41,902 nt of DNA from Deinococcus sp. (GTDB lineage Bacteria; Deinococcota; Deinococci; Deinococcales; Deinococcaceae), in the NCBI GenBank assembly GCA_025351205.1, contig JANXWI010000095.1, positions 1 through 41,902 on the forward strand, given 5' to 3'. A program made the translations under genes and the position numbers. Position 1 is the stretch's first letter, and each line of letters starts with the position of its first letter. The notes beneath the pieces are model-generated. The model saw only the letters and a list, made by a program, of their open reading frames with translations. It was not told the origin of the DNA and ran no database searches. Shown here piece by piece: positions 25,752 to 36,972 of the stretch.

Positions 25752-26204
25752 GTGGTTCTGAGACCAGGGCGCGTCGTGGTCGATGCGAACGTGGTCGTAG
25801 GTGAACTGACCAAACGCCCTGTTCTGGAATACATCGCAGCGGGCCATGTTACTTATTTTCTGACGCAACGGCAACGCTCGGAAGCGGAACACGAGGTTTT
25901 AAAACGGCTTCTGGTTGCTCAGGAACGGGGCGTCATCGACCCTTCGATGGTGAGCGTGTTTCTGGGCAACATCGACATCGCTCTCAGCGGCTTTGTACTC
26001 GTACCAGACGGCGTGTACGCCGATATGCTGACGCTGGCGGCACAGCATGTGCTGATTGACCCGGATGACCGTCCCACGGCGGCGCTTGCCCTTGCACTGG
26101 GCTGCGGAATCTGGACGTCTGACAAAGCTGCGTTCTGGGGCTGTGGTCTGCCGATCTGGACCTTTGAGACGCTTGGACGGGTTCATCCAGCGCCAGGCGT
26201 CTGA
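25752..26204 (+). CDS. PIN-domain toxin (VapC-like nuclease)
   Basis: A 150-residue PIN-fold protein, probably an RNase. The first acidic residue is in the strand RVVVDANVVVGELTKRP, a second in the helix QRSEAEHEVLKRL, and the last acidic cluster in DPDDRPTAALALALGCGIWTSDKAAFWGCG, which is the usual D...TxDxxF region of PIN domains. The start is GTG at 25752, about eight bases after AAGGAG; the longer frame from 25635 has no start signal. Pairing a Phd-type antitoxin with a PIN toxin is a known mixed type II arrangement. The pair lies between housekeeping genes (aat, serA) and has lower GC than they do, so it may be acquired. Confidence 0.82.
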   Translation: MVLRPGRVVVDANVVVGELTKRPVLEYIAAGHVTYFLTQRQRSEAEHEVLKRLLVAQERGVIDPSMVSVFLGNIDIALSGFVLVPDGVYADMLTLAAQHVLIDPDDRPTAALALALGCGIWTSDKAAFWGCGLPIWTFETLGRVHPAPGV

Positions 26205-26280
26205 ACCGTCAGCATGATGACCCGGGAGATTCTCCACTCGTCCGCCCAGACAAATCCCTGCCTCGCCCCGGCCCACGCGC

Positions 26281-26286
26281 TACGCT
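26281..26286 (+). promoter_or_regulatory. -10 box of serA (leaderless)
   Basis: TACGCT followed by seven bases and ATG at 26294. Confidence 0.55.
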
Positions 26287-26293
26287 TGAACGC

Positions 26294-27934
<1,641 letters not shown>

Positions 27935-27969
27935 CCGGCAGGTCGAGGAGTCTCTGAAGTGGAACTTTC

Positions 27970-28065
27970 AACGCCGACAGTTCTGGCGTTTGGTGGAGGG
28001 GACGCGGAGCGTTCTTGAAAGCATTTTCCTGATCCCTGAGCTTGCAACATCTCTGAGCTTGCAAC
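27970..28065 (+). repeat. Intergenic hairpin and direct repeat after serA
   Basis: AACGCC and GGCGTT (27970-27990) form a hairpin that may be a weak terminator for serA. Further on, CTGAGCTTGCAAC occurs at 28036-28048 and again at 28053-28065. Nothing else is seen before the cysK stop. Confidence 0.4.
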
Positions 28066-28099
28066 GGGGAACGGTCCAAACCACTGATCGGAACCCTTC

Positions 28100-29065
<966 letters not shown>

Positions 29066-29071
29066 GACCGC

Positions 29072-29077
29072 AATCTA
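29072..29077 (-). promoter_or_regulatory. -10 box of cysK (leaderless)
   Basis: TAGATT on the minus strand, six bases before ATG at 29065. Confidence 0.6.
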
Positions 29078-29402
29078 GAGCGCTCAGAGGTGCAGGATTC
29101 AGAGCAGAGATGCAAAGCGGGCGCGTCGATGGTTCGGACAGTCTTTGAAACGAGAAATTCAATGCCGATAAACACAACGCCTTTTGCCCCTCACCCTTGA
29201 GAAGGGAGGCTGGGACTGGCACAGCGCGAAGCGAGGGGGTGAACAGGCCAGGCATCCCAGACGACACTTTCAAGTTGCCCTCCACCATGTGCCAAATACC
29301 TTTCAGAACCCGTTGCCTCTTTCCCTGAGTGGTGGAAAGCCTGACATGAATCGTCACTATTCAATCGGGACGCCGAACCGATGACAGACCACCGTGCAGC
29401 AC
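29078..29402. other. Divergent intergenic region between cysK and gluQ
   Basis: About 325 bases without a supported gene. It holds copy B of the dispersed repeat (29189-29285). The rest has no recognisable signal apart from the two flanking -10 boxes. Confidence 0.45.
29189..29285. repeat. Dispersed intergenic repeat, copy B
   Basis: Begins CCCCTCACCCTTGAG and aligns with 576-680 through several blocks (CTGGGAC, GAGGGGGTGA, GGCCAGGCATCCC, a TTTCAAGTTG-like end). CTCACCC and GGGTGA within it are inverted. No coding potential. Confidence 0.5.
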
Positions 29403-29408
29403 TATCCT
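29403..29408 (+). promoter_or_regulatory. -10 box of gluQ (leaderless)
   Basis: TATCCT followed by six bases and ATG at 29415. Confidence 0.6.
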
Positions 29409-29414
29409 TTCCAT

Positions 29415-30272
29415 ATGCCCACAGGCCGTTTCGCTCCCAGCCCCACCGGCGAGATGCACCTGGGCAACCTGCGGACCGCGCTGCTGGCCTGGCTCCAGGC
29501 GCGCTCCGTGGGCGGGCGTGTCATCCTGCGCTTCGAGGACCTCGACACCGGGCGGGTGCGCCAGCCTGCCTATCAGAGTACCCGTGACGACCTGCACTGG
29601 CTGGGCCTGGACTGGGACGCCGAATACCGGCAGTCCGAGCGGCTGGACCTGTATGCTGCCGCGCTTGAGAAGCTGGACACCTACCCCTGCGCCTGCACCC
29701 GCAGCGAAATCCAGGCCAGCATCCAGGCGTCGGTGGGCGCGCCGCACGGTCCCGAAGCGGTCTATCCAGGCACCTGTTCAGATTTGAAGAACCGGAATCC
29801 AGACCGCCTCGCCGCGTTGCGCTGGCACGTGCCGGACGAACGCATCTGTGTTTCCGATCACTGGACGGGCGAAACGCTCTGCCAGAACCTGAAGTCGGAG
29901 GTGGGCGACTTCGTGCTGCGGCGCGGCGACGGCGTGTATGCCTATCATCTGGCCGTGGTGGTGGACGATTTCGAGATGGGCATCACGGACGTGCTGCGCG
30001 GCGCAGACCTGTGGACCGCCGCGCCGCGTCAGGCCGCTCTGCAACAGGCGTTGGGCTATCCGACGCCTGCCTACTGGCACGTGCCGCTGATGCAGGACTT
30101 TCGGGGTGAGCGGCTGGCGAAACGGGGCGGCGCTCCCAGCGTGCGGGCGCTGCGGGAGGGCGGAGCCGACCCGGCGGTGCTGCGGGCCGAACTTGCTGGG
30201 TCACTGTACGGGAAAACAGGTGAGCGAACGAGTCTGGATGAGCTGCTGGAACACTTCAGCCAGAACTCGTAA
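29415..30272 (+). CDS. gluQ: Glutamyl-Q tRNA(Asp) synthetase
   Basis: A 285-residue GluRS-like enzyme without an anticodon-binding domain; it activates glutamate and attaches it to queuosine at position 34 of tRNA(Asp). It begins MPTGRFAPSPTGEMHLGNLRTALLAW, where HLGN (residues 15-18) is the HIGH-type motif. Zinc ligands are C92 and C94 (CAC) plus Y117 and C121. The KMSKS-type loop is RLAKR, a usual variant in this family. The start is fixed by the -10 box six bases upstream; the frame is open for a few codons more but a start there would lie inside the promoter. Confidence 0.94.
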   Translation: MPTGRFAPSPTGEMHLGNLRTALLAWLQARSVGGRVILRFEDLDTGRVRQPAYQSTRDDLHWLGLDWDAEYRQSERLDLYAAALEKLDTYPCACTRSEIQASIQASVGAPHGPEAVYPGTCSDLKNRNPDRLAALRWHVPDERICVSDHWTGETLCQNLKSEVGDFVLRRGDGVYAYHLAVVVDDFEMGITDVLRGADLWTAAPRQAALQQALGYPTPAYWHVPLMQDFRGERLAKRGGAPSVRALREGGADPAVLRAELAGSLYGKTGERTSLDELLEHFSQNS

Positions 30273-30354
30273 ATCCGAACCGTTAACGTTGCGCGACGCT
30301 GCCCGCTCCTTGGCTGCTCCACGGCACGGGCGCTTGTCCCTTTTGCTGGCCTTA
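30273..30354 (+). other. Short gene-free stretch after gluQ
   Basis: No feature is seen between the gluQ stop and the MITE-like element that begins at 30355. Confidence 0.5.
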
Positions 30355-30673
30355 AAGCATCTGTCAAAATGGCAGTTTCATTTTGACCGAGCGGGCAGGC
30401 GTCGTGTACGGTGTCCGTTCTGCTCAAGAACTGGAAGGAGTGAATTTAGTCGAGGATTTGGGAGGAGGGCAGGCGTGCTCAAGCGCGTATTGTCGTGAAC
30501 GGACGCCCATGAGGACGCCACTCCTCCCGTTCTGCCCAAGCGGCGTAGCGTCGCCAGCGCCCAGCCCCCATACGGGTGCGCGTTCTGGGCAAGAAGCGGC
30601 GGTGTTCACGCCAAGAAGACAATGGAGCTGACGAAAGGCTGTTATTTCGGCAGCGGAGTTCGGACAAATGCTC
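30355..30673 (+). mobile_element. MITE-like element, copy 1 (319 bp)
   Basis: Terminal inverted repeats are AAGCATCTGTC (30355-30365) and GACAAATGCTC (30663-30673), flanked on both sides by TA, as after insertion at a TA dinucleotide. A left subterminal hairpin has arms GTCAAAATG (30363-30371) and CATTTTGAC (30379-30387); a right one has CGAAA (30632-30636) and TTTCG (30645-30649). Compared with copy 2, both hairpins change on both arms so pairing is kept. No transposase or convincing ORF lies inside, so movement would need an enzyme from elsewhere. Confidence 0.8.
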
Positions 30674-30888
30674 TAATGGCGCGCCCCACGAAACGCCGGA
30701 TCACAACTTGAATCAGGCTGGCAGGGTTGCGTAGATTCAACTGATTAACAGAGACTTAACGGCGCTTTCATATACTGAGGCTGGGGATAAGGATCAGGCC
30801 CTTCAGAAGCGGTACATCCGGGCAGTTGTCGTTCGTCGGTCTCGCTGGATTGGACAATCCCTTCGTCTGAGAGGAAAGGAGTCATGAC
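30674..30888 (+). promoter_or_regulatory. Promoter region of the crystallin-like gene
   Basis: TATACT (30771-30776) is a good -10 candidate about 113 bases before the start; no matching -35 was found. A strong Shine-Dalgarno (AAAGGAG) precedes the ATG at 30889. Otherwise the 215 bases hold no recognisable feature. Confidence 0.35.
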
Positions 30889-31155
30889 ATGTCGCATATC
30901 ATCATCTTCGAGCACCGAAATCTGCACGGTGGACACAAACACGTCTTCGACTCGGAAGCCAATCTGAATGCAGGAGACGACAACTTCTTCAACGACCGGC
31001 TGTCGTCGTTCGTGATCCTCGACGGCAGGTGGCAGTTCTTCCGAGACTCCAACTACGGTAGTCCGGCCAGCCAGATTCTGGGACCGGGCATCTACCGCTG
31101 GGTCGAGGACCACGGCATTCCAAACGATTCGGTGTCGTCGTTGCGCTCGTCCTAG
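30889..31155 (+). CDS. Beta/gamma-crystallin-like small protein
   Basis: An 88-residue protein with two Greek-key motifs as in microbial beta/gamma-crystallins. The first is about residues 3-44 (IIIFEHRNLHGGHKHVF ... NDRLSSFVI), the second about 47-85 (WQFFRDSNYGSPASQIL ... NDSVSSLR). Both end in the calcium-binding pattern N-D-x-x-S-S (NDRLSS and NDSVSS). Such domains bind calcium and are very stable. There is no signal peptide, so it is probably cytoplasmic. AAAGGAG sets the start. GC (about 53%) is lower than its neighbours. It lies between two MITE-like elements, and its TAG stop is completed by the first base of copy 2. Confidence 0.78.
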   Translation: MSHIIIFEHRNLHGGHKHVFDSEANLNAGDDNFFNDRLSSFVILDGRWQFFRDSNYGSPASQILGPGIYRWVEDHGIPNDSVSSLRSS

Positions 31156-31396
31156 AGCATTTGTCAAAAAGGCTTTCTCTTTTTGACCGACTGGAGCGGG
31201 CAGGCGTGCCCAGGCGCGTCCGTTCTGCCCAAGAAGCGGGCAAGCGTGCTCAAGCGCGCTGTTCTGCCCAAGACAGGAGTGAATTTAGTGGAGCGTTGGG
31301 CATGCGGTCAAGCGTGGTCAACCGCGCTGCTCTGACCAAGAAGATGGAGCTGACAAAAGGCAGTTGTTTTGGCAGTGGAATGATGACAAATGCTCT
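31155..31396 (+). mobile_element. MITE-like element, copy 2 (242 bp)
   Basis: Terminal inverted repeats are GAGCATTTGTC (31155-31165) and GACAAATGCTC (31386-31396), a perfect 11-base match. TA precedes the left end; TG follows the right. The left hairpin has arms GTCAAAAAG (31163-31171) and CTTTTTGAC (31179-31187), the right CAAAA (31354-31358) and TTTTG (31367-31371). It shares with copy 1 GAGCGGGCAGGCGT, CCGTTCTGC, GGAGTGAATTTAGT and ATGGAGCTGAC, and is shorter by an internal deletion. No ORF was found. Confidence 0.8.
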
Positions 31397-31408
31397 GAAT
31401 GGTCCTGG

Positions 31409-31452
31409 AGGAAGCCGGATACACTCTGTGGAGGGTGTATCCGGCCTCCTCG
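31409..31452 (+). terminator. Strong hairpin after MITE copy 2
   Basis: A 17-bp stem with one mismatch (left arm 31409-31425, right arm 31436-31452) around a ten-base loop. No T tract follows. It may be the original terminator of the crystallin-like gene, now pushed away by the MITE. Confidence 0.5.
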
Positions 31453-31548
31453 TCACAATGTGCCCCCCATGTTTAAATATGTAAGCCAAGTCACCGGATC
31501 TATACCAGTTGTCTAAGTTTGCCCCTCACGCCGGGCGGGCGTCGGGAT

Positions 31549-31554
31549 TAGGCT
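31549..31554 (+). promoter_or_regulatory. -10 box of trpB (leaderless)
   Basis: TAGGCT followed by six bases and ATG at 31561. Confidence 0.55.
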
Positions 31555-31560
31555 CTGTCT

Positions 31561-32810
<1,250 letters not shown>

Positions 32811-32814
<4 letters not shown>

Positions 32815-32924
32815 CCAATCTGACCGGAAACAAGTTGACCGGAAACAAGTTGACCGGAAACAGGTTGACCGGGGACATGCAGACGAATCCAGAGAAGGGA
32901 GCGCTGCAAGGGGTGCAGGCGTGA
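32811..32924 (+). CDS. Bridge micro-ORF between trpB and trpA
   Basis: A 37-residue ORF fits the gap exactly. Its ATG overlaps the trpB stop as ATGA (32811-32814) and its TGA (32922-32924) overlaps the trpA GTG as GTGA (32921-32924). It starts MTN and then has four pentapeptides of the type LTGNK, from a 15-bp tandem repeat, followed by a GDMQTNPEKG-like tail. It has no Trp codon. The likely role is to carry ribosomes from trpB to trpA so both subunits are made in fixed ratio; the peptide itself may be a by-product. The exact double overlap is strong positional evidence, but translation is inferred. Confidence 0.55.
32821..32880 (+). repeat. 15-bp tandem repeat in the trpB-trpA gap, four units
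   Basis: TGACCGGAAACAAGT at 32821-32835 and 32836-32850, one variant at 32851-32865, and a diverged fourth at 32866-32880. The unit is five codons, so copy changes keep the bridge ORF open. The TGA in each unit is out of frame in the bridge. Confidence 0.95.
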
Positions 32925-33736
32925 CTGTTGTTGACAAGCCCAGCCGGGTGGGGCGCATCCACGCCGCCTTCGAGCGGGCTGCCAGCGAGGGCCGCGCCGC
33001 CCTGATTCCGTACATGACCGCTGGCTACCCCGACCAGGAAGGCTTTCCGGCAGTGGCCCAGGAGCTGCTGAAGCGCGCCGACCTGATGGAGATCGGGCTG
33101 CCTTACTCCGACCCGCTGGGCGACGGCCCGGTGATCCAGAAGGCGGGCGAGCAAGCCATCCTTCAGGGCACCAGCACGCGCCGCACCCTGCAATTCGTCA
33201 AGGAGCTGCGCCCGACCACCGACGTGCCGCTGCTGATCATGACGTACATCAATCCGGTGTACGCCGTGGGGCCGGAAGAGTTCATGCGCCTCGCTGCCGA
33301 CGCGGGCGTGGACGGCCTGATTCTGCCGGACTTGCCGCCCGACCAGGACGACGAGATTCGTGATCTGGCCACCCGCTACGGCCTGGGCCTGACCTTCCTG
33401 ATCGCGCCGACCAGCACGCCCGCCCGCGTGCAGATCGTGACCGAAGCCTGCACCGCCTTCGTGTACGCCGTGAGCGTGACCGGCGTGACCGGGGCGCGGG
33501 AAGGCGGCGCACTGAACGAGGTTCCGGCCCTGGTGGCGCTGGCGCGGCAGCACACGACGCTGCCGGTGGCGGTGGGCTTCGGTGTCAAGGACGCCCTGAC
33601 CGCCCGTAAGGTGGCCGTGGACGCCGACGCCGACGGCGTGGTGGTGGGAAGCGCCTTTATCGCGGCGGTGAAGGCGGGGCAGGACCTGGGGGCGCTGGCC
33701 GACGACATCAAGGGCGGGTGCGTGAAGGGAGGTTAG
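32921..33736 (+). CDS. trpA: Tryptophan synthase alpha subunit
   Basis: A 271-residue TIM-barrel enzyme that cleaves indole-3-glycerol phosphate to indole, which is channelled to TrpB. ALIPYMTAGYPD is the first barrel strand; the catalytic residues are E57 (LMEIGLPYSDP) and D68 (PLGDGPVIQ), eleven apart as in Salmonella (E49, D60). DGLILPDLPPDQ, VGFGVKD and GVVVGSAF follow. GTG at 32921 is chosen because it gives the family N-terminus and overlaps the bridge ORF stop; the frame stays open upstream through the repeat, but that part has no family match. Its TAG overlaps the stop of the converging MFS gene by four bases. Confidence 0.96.
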   Translation: MTVVDKPSRVGRIHAAFERAASEGRAALIPYMTAGYPDQEGFPAVAQELLKRADLMEIGLPYSDPLGDGPVIQKAGEQAILQGTSTRRTLQFVKELRPTTDVPLLIMTYINPVYAVGPEEFMRLAADAGVDGLILPDLPPDQDDEIRDLATRYGLGLTFLIAPTSTPARVQIVTEACTAFVYAVSVTGVTGAREGGALNEVPALVALARQHTTLPVAVGFGVKDALTARKVAVDADADGVVVGSAFIAAVKAGQDLGALADDIKGGCVKGG

Positions 33737-34968
33737 GCCACTGCGTCCAGTCGCCGTAATCCGTTGCGCCGGACCCACAGCCACGCCATGATTCCGGTCA
33801 CTCCGGCCAGCAGCAGCACGGCCTGAATGCCCAAGCGCTGCGCCAGTGCGCCGCCGAGCAGGGCGCTGAGCGGGAACACGCCCCCGGCCAGAAAGCGCAC
33901 GCTGGCGTGCATCCGGCCCTGCAACGCGGGCGGGGTCTGCGACTGGCGCAGGGTGATGTGCTGCACGAAAAACATCAGGTTGCCGAAGCCGTACAGGAAA
34001 CGGGCCAGGATGAGCAGCGGAACGGCTGCTGCGCCAGCCACGCCTGCCAGCGGAACGATCAGCATGCCTGCTCCGGCCAGAAGTGCGGCCAGCACGGCGG
34101 CGCGGGCCGTGCCCATGTGCGTTGCCACCCGGCCAGACAGCAGCGCCCCCAGCACCGATCCCACGTTGCTGCCCACGAACACCAGACCGATCAACGCGGG
34201 CGTCAGGTTCAGGCTGCGGCTGAGGTACAGCACCAGCACCGCGTCCAGCAGCCCCTGCGCGGCGTTGAGGGTGGCCGCGCAGAGCAGCAGCGGACGAATC
34301 ACCGGGTGTGACCAGACAAAGGCCAGCCCTTCGCGCATTTGTCCCAGCATGGGCGGCGGTCTGCCCACCGGAGTGGGGCGTTCGCTCAGGGGCAGCCTGC
34401 CGATCAGCAGCGCCGACACCAGAAACGTGCCCGCGTTGATCCACAGGGCCGCCGCGCCTCCGACCAGCCCGATGACGCTTCCGGCCAGCCCCGGCCCCAG
34501 CACCTCGGCCCCGGCCCGCGAGGTTTCGAGTCTGCTGTTGGCATCGTTCAGGGCTGCCGCTGACACGATGTCAGGCAGCACCGACTGGTAGGCGACGTTG
34601 AAGAAAGCGCTGAAGCTGCCGACCAGAAACGCCACTGCGTACAGCAGCTCCAGCCGCAGGCCGCCGAGCAGCGCTGAGACGGGCACGAGCATCAGCGCCA
34701 GCGCCCGCAGCAGGTTCATGCCCACCATCAGCGGGCGGCGGGGAGAGCCGTCCACCAGCACGCCCGCAGGCAGGCTGAACAGCAGAAACGGCGCGGTCTC
34801 GCAGGCCATGAGAATCCCCATCTGCACCGGGCTGGCCTTGAGGCTCACGGCGGCCAGCAGCGGCAGCGCCAGCACGCTGAACTGCTGCCCCGTCACGGCC
34901 AGCGTCTCCGCGCCCCACAGCAGGTTGAAGGCCGGGATACGGGTGGCCCGGCGCTCGTCTGCTGTCAA
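33733..34968 (-). CDS. MFS permease (drug-efflux type)
   Basis: A 411-residue protein with about twelve membrane helices, similar in layout to DHA3-type (macrolide-efflux-like) MFS transporters. It begins with FNLLWGAETLAVTGQQFSVLALPLL, has the loop-2 motif around GVLVDGSPRRPLMVGMNLLRA, and a repeat of this pattern in the second half (LSGRVATHMGTARAAVL). The substrate is unknown. TTG at 34968 overlaps the amidase stop as TTGA, so it is translationally coupled to that gene. No Shine-Dalgarno was seen. Its stop overlaps that of trpA on the other strand. Confidence 0.87.
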   Translation of the reverse strand: MTADERRATRIPAFNLLWGAETLAVTGQQFSVLALPLLAAVSLKASPVQMGILMACETAPFLLFSLPAGVLVDGSPRRPLMVGMNLLRALALMLVPVSALLGGLRLELLYAVAFLVGSFSAFFNVAYQSVLPDIVSAAALNDANSRLETSRAGAEVLGPGLAGSVIGLVGGAAALWINAGTFLVSALLIGRLPLSERPTPVGRPPPMLGQMREGLAFVWSHPVIRPLLLCAATLNAAQGLLDAVLVLYLSRSLNLTPALIGLVFVGSNVGSVLGALLSGRVATHMGTARAAVLAALLAGAGMLIVPLAGVAGAAAVPLLILARFLYGFGNLMFFVQHITLRQSQTPPALQGRMHASVRFLAGGVFPLSALLGGALAQRLGIQAVLLLAGVTGIMAWLWVRRNGLRRLDAVA

Positions 34969-36848
34969 GGCCGGGCCGCAGCCACGTAGAAGTCCAGTAC
35001 TCCCTGGGCGATGGCCTGCGCGTAGGTGGCCCGCCCGGTGTCGCTCATCAGGCTTCTCAGGTTGCCGGGGTCGGTCAGGTAGGCCGTCTCGACCAGCAGC
35101 GAAATCTGGGTGCTGGGCCGCGTCAGGGCCAGGTCGGCGTCGGGGTGCAGGCCATCATTGCCGGGCTGAATCGGGCCGGGCTGACCGGGGCCGGGCTGTC
35201 CCTGGGCGGCCAGGGCGGGGCTGCCGACGATGGCTTTCAGGATGCTCGCGGCCAGCGGCTGTGCCTGCGGATTGGTGAAATACACCCCCGCGCCGCGCTT
35301 GCCACGCGGGTCGGTGCCGTCGGGCAGGGCGTTGGCGTGAATGCTGATCAGCAGGTCGGCGTCCGCCGCCTCGGCCAGCAGCGGGCGGCTGTACAGCGGC
35401 ACCTGCACGTCCAGGTTGCGGGTCAGGACCACGTTCGCGCCCTGCGCCCGCAGCAGCTCTGCTGCCTGGAGGCCGATGTTCAGCACGATGTCCTTTTCCT
35501 GCACCCGCAACGATCCGGCCCCGCCCAACTCGCTGCCGCCGTGGCCGGGGTCGATCACGATGGTGCGTCCCGCCAGCGGCTGCGCGGGGTCGGTGGGCGT
35601 GGGTGGCGGGCGGCGCATGTTGAGCAGCAGGGTCGTGCCGTCGAACGCCAGATCGTAGCCCCACTGCTGGCGGGTGTTCAAGCGGATGTCGGCCACCAGC
35701 GGGCCGGTTCCTGCCCTGCTCCAGGTCAGACTGCTCAGAAGCGGATCTGAAAAGAGCTGGGCGTTCAGGCTGGCCGGGTCTCCCTGGGTGTCGTACAGCG
35801 CCAGGGTCAGCCCGCCCGCCGTCTGCGTGACCTGCACCGGAACCCTCGCGCCCAGAGGCAACCGCAGCGCCAGGTGGTTGCCCGCGTCCTGAAGCTGCGG
35901 CGCGGCCAGGAAGGCGGACACGGGAACCGTTGCGGCGGGCAGGAGCTGCGCGGTGGAACGCGTGATTTCCAGCAGCGGCAGGCCGGGCAGGCGGGTCAGG
36001 AAGGCGCCCGTGGTCTCGCCCAGCACCTGAACGCGCGTGCCCTGCCGGGGATACAGCAGGTTCGGGCCGCCCGCCGTGGCCCAGCCCGCCAGGAAAGCAT
36101 TGACCCCCCGCCCGGTATCGGGGGCCGTGACCTCGATAAAGCGTGGCCCCGGCAACGAGCTGACGCTGCCCGGCGCGGTGGCCTGGGCGCGGCTGCCGCC
36201 GGGTGCAACCAGCAGAAACCTGACCTTTGCCGCGCTGAACGTCTCGCCCGCCCCCAGCGTGAAGCCGCCGCCGTAGCGTCCAGCAGCCGTCTCGGTCATG
36301 GCAAACGGCCCACGCTCCCCGGCCCAGAACATCGCCCGCCCTCCGGGGCTGCCCCGGAACGAGACCTCCAGGCGGCGGTCCTGAATGCCCAGGGTGTCCG
36401 CGCCGTAGCGAACCCAGGGGCCGTCCGGCATCAGGCTGCCCGGCACGATGGTGGCCGGAGCCACGGGCAGCCGCGCGGCCACGTTCGACGTGACGCTGTA
36501 GGTCAGGGTGCTGGTTTTGCCGCCCAGCACGCTTGCCAGGGTCAGGGTATTGACGCCCGGACTCAGCGGCAGCCACTCGCTGAACAGCCCGTCCGGGCCG
36601 ACATTCAGCGCCCGCCCGTTGACGCTCAGGCTGGCTCCCGGCAGCACGCTTCCCTCGAAGATGACATGATCGGCGGCCACCCTGTAGCCGTCTTTCGGGT
36701 AGGCCACAAAGATGGGAACGGCGGCCAGGGCGGCGGGAACCGTCAATGACGGCACAGCACCTTGCGGCGCGGGCGGCGTCTGCGGAACGGCCAGCGATTG
36801 AGCAGTGCCCCAAGCGAGAAGGAAGACAGTCAGCAGGGGGCGCAACAT
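34965..36848 (-). CDS. N-acetylmuramoyl-L-alanine amidase (Amidase_3) with long N-terminal domains
   Basis: A 627-residue exported zinc enzyme that cuts the bond between muramic acid and the stem peptide. The signal peptide is about residues 1-20. Beta-rich domains fill about 40-420, including a domain like bacterial Ig/glucodextranase B (PKDGYRVAADHVIFEGSVLPGASLSVNG) and a probable AMIN-like part near 310-420. The catalytic domain (427-627) has zinc ligands H436 (IDPGHGG), E451 and H504 (ISIHANA), and the catalytic E587 (LLVETAYLTD). A Gly/Pro/Gln-rich insert lies near 548-566. TAGACT six bases before ATG sets the start. Confidence 0.92.
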   Translation of the reverse strand: MLRPLLTVFLLAWGTAQSLAVPQTPPAPQGAVPSLTVPAALAAVPIFVAYPKDGYRVAADHVIFEGSVLPGASLSVNGRALNVGPDGLFSEWLPLSPGVNTLTLASVLGGKTSTLTYSVTSNVAARLPVAPATIVPGSLMPDGPWVRYGADTLGIQDRRLEVSFRGSPGGRAMFWAGERGPFAMTETAAGRYGGGFTLGAGETFSAAKVRFLLVAPGGSRAQATAPGSVSSLPGPRFIEVTAPDTGRGVNAFLAGWATAGGPNLLYPRQGTRVQVLGETTGAFLTRLPGLPLLEITRSTAQLLPAATVPVSAFLAAPQLQDAGNHLALRLPLGARVPVQVTQTAGGLTLALYDTQGDPASLNAQLFSDPLLSSLTWSRAGTGPLVADIRLNTRQQWGYDLAFDGTTLLLNMRRPPPTPTDPAQPLAGRTIVIDPGHGGSELGGAGSLRVQEKDIVLNIGLQAAELLRAQGANVVLTRNLDVQVPLYSRPLLAEAADADLLISIHANALPDGTDPRGKRGAGVYFTNPQAQPLAASILKAIVGSPALAAQGQPGPGQPGPIQPGNDGLHPDADLALTRPSTQISLLVETAYLTDPGNLRSLMSDTGRATYAQAIAQGVLDFYVAAARP

Positions 36849-36854
36849 GGATTC

Positions 36855-36860
36855 AGTCTA
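36855..36860 (-). promoter_or_regulatory. -10 box of the amidase-MFS operon (leaderless)
   Basis: TAGACT on the minus strand, six bases before ATG at 36848. Confidence 0.6.
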
Positions 36861-36957
36861 GCGGCCTGCCCGGAACTGGTGCCCGGTACTGGAGCGCTCT
36901 GACAACCGGACCTCGCAACCGTGCCCGGCGACCTTCTGCCCCGGTTGGCAGGCGTGC

Positions 36958-36963
36958 TAGCGT
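36958..36963 (+). promoter_or_regulatory. -10 box of map (near-leaderless)
   Basis: TAGCGT followed by nine bases and ATG at 36973. Confidence 0.45.
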
Positions 36964-36972
36964 GGCAACATC

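Noticed and set aside
30273..31560. Genes inside the MITE-like elements
   Set aside because: Short frames exist on both strands but none has a start signal or is shared in frame between copies.
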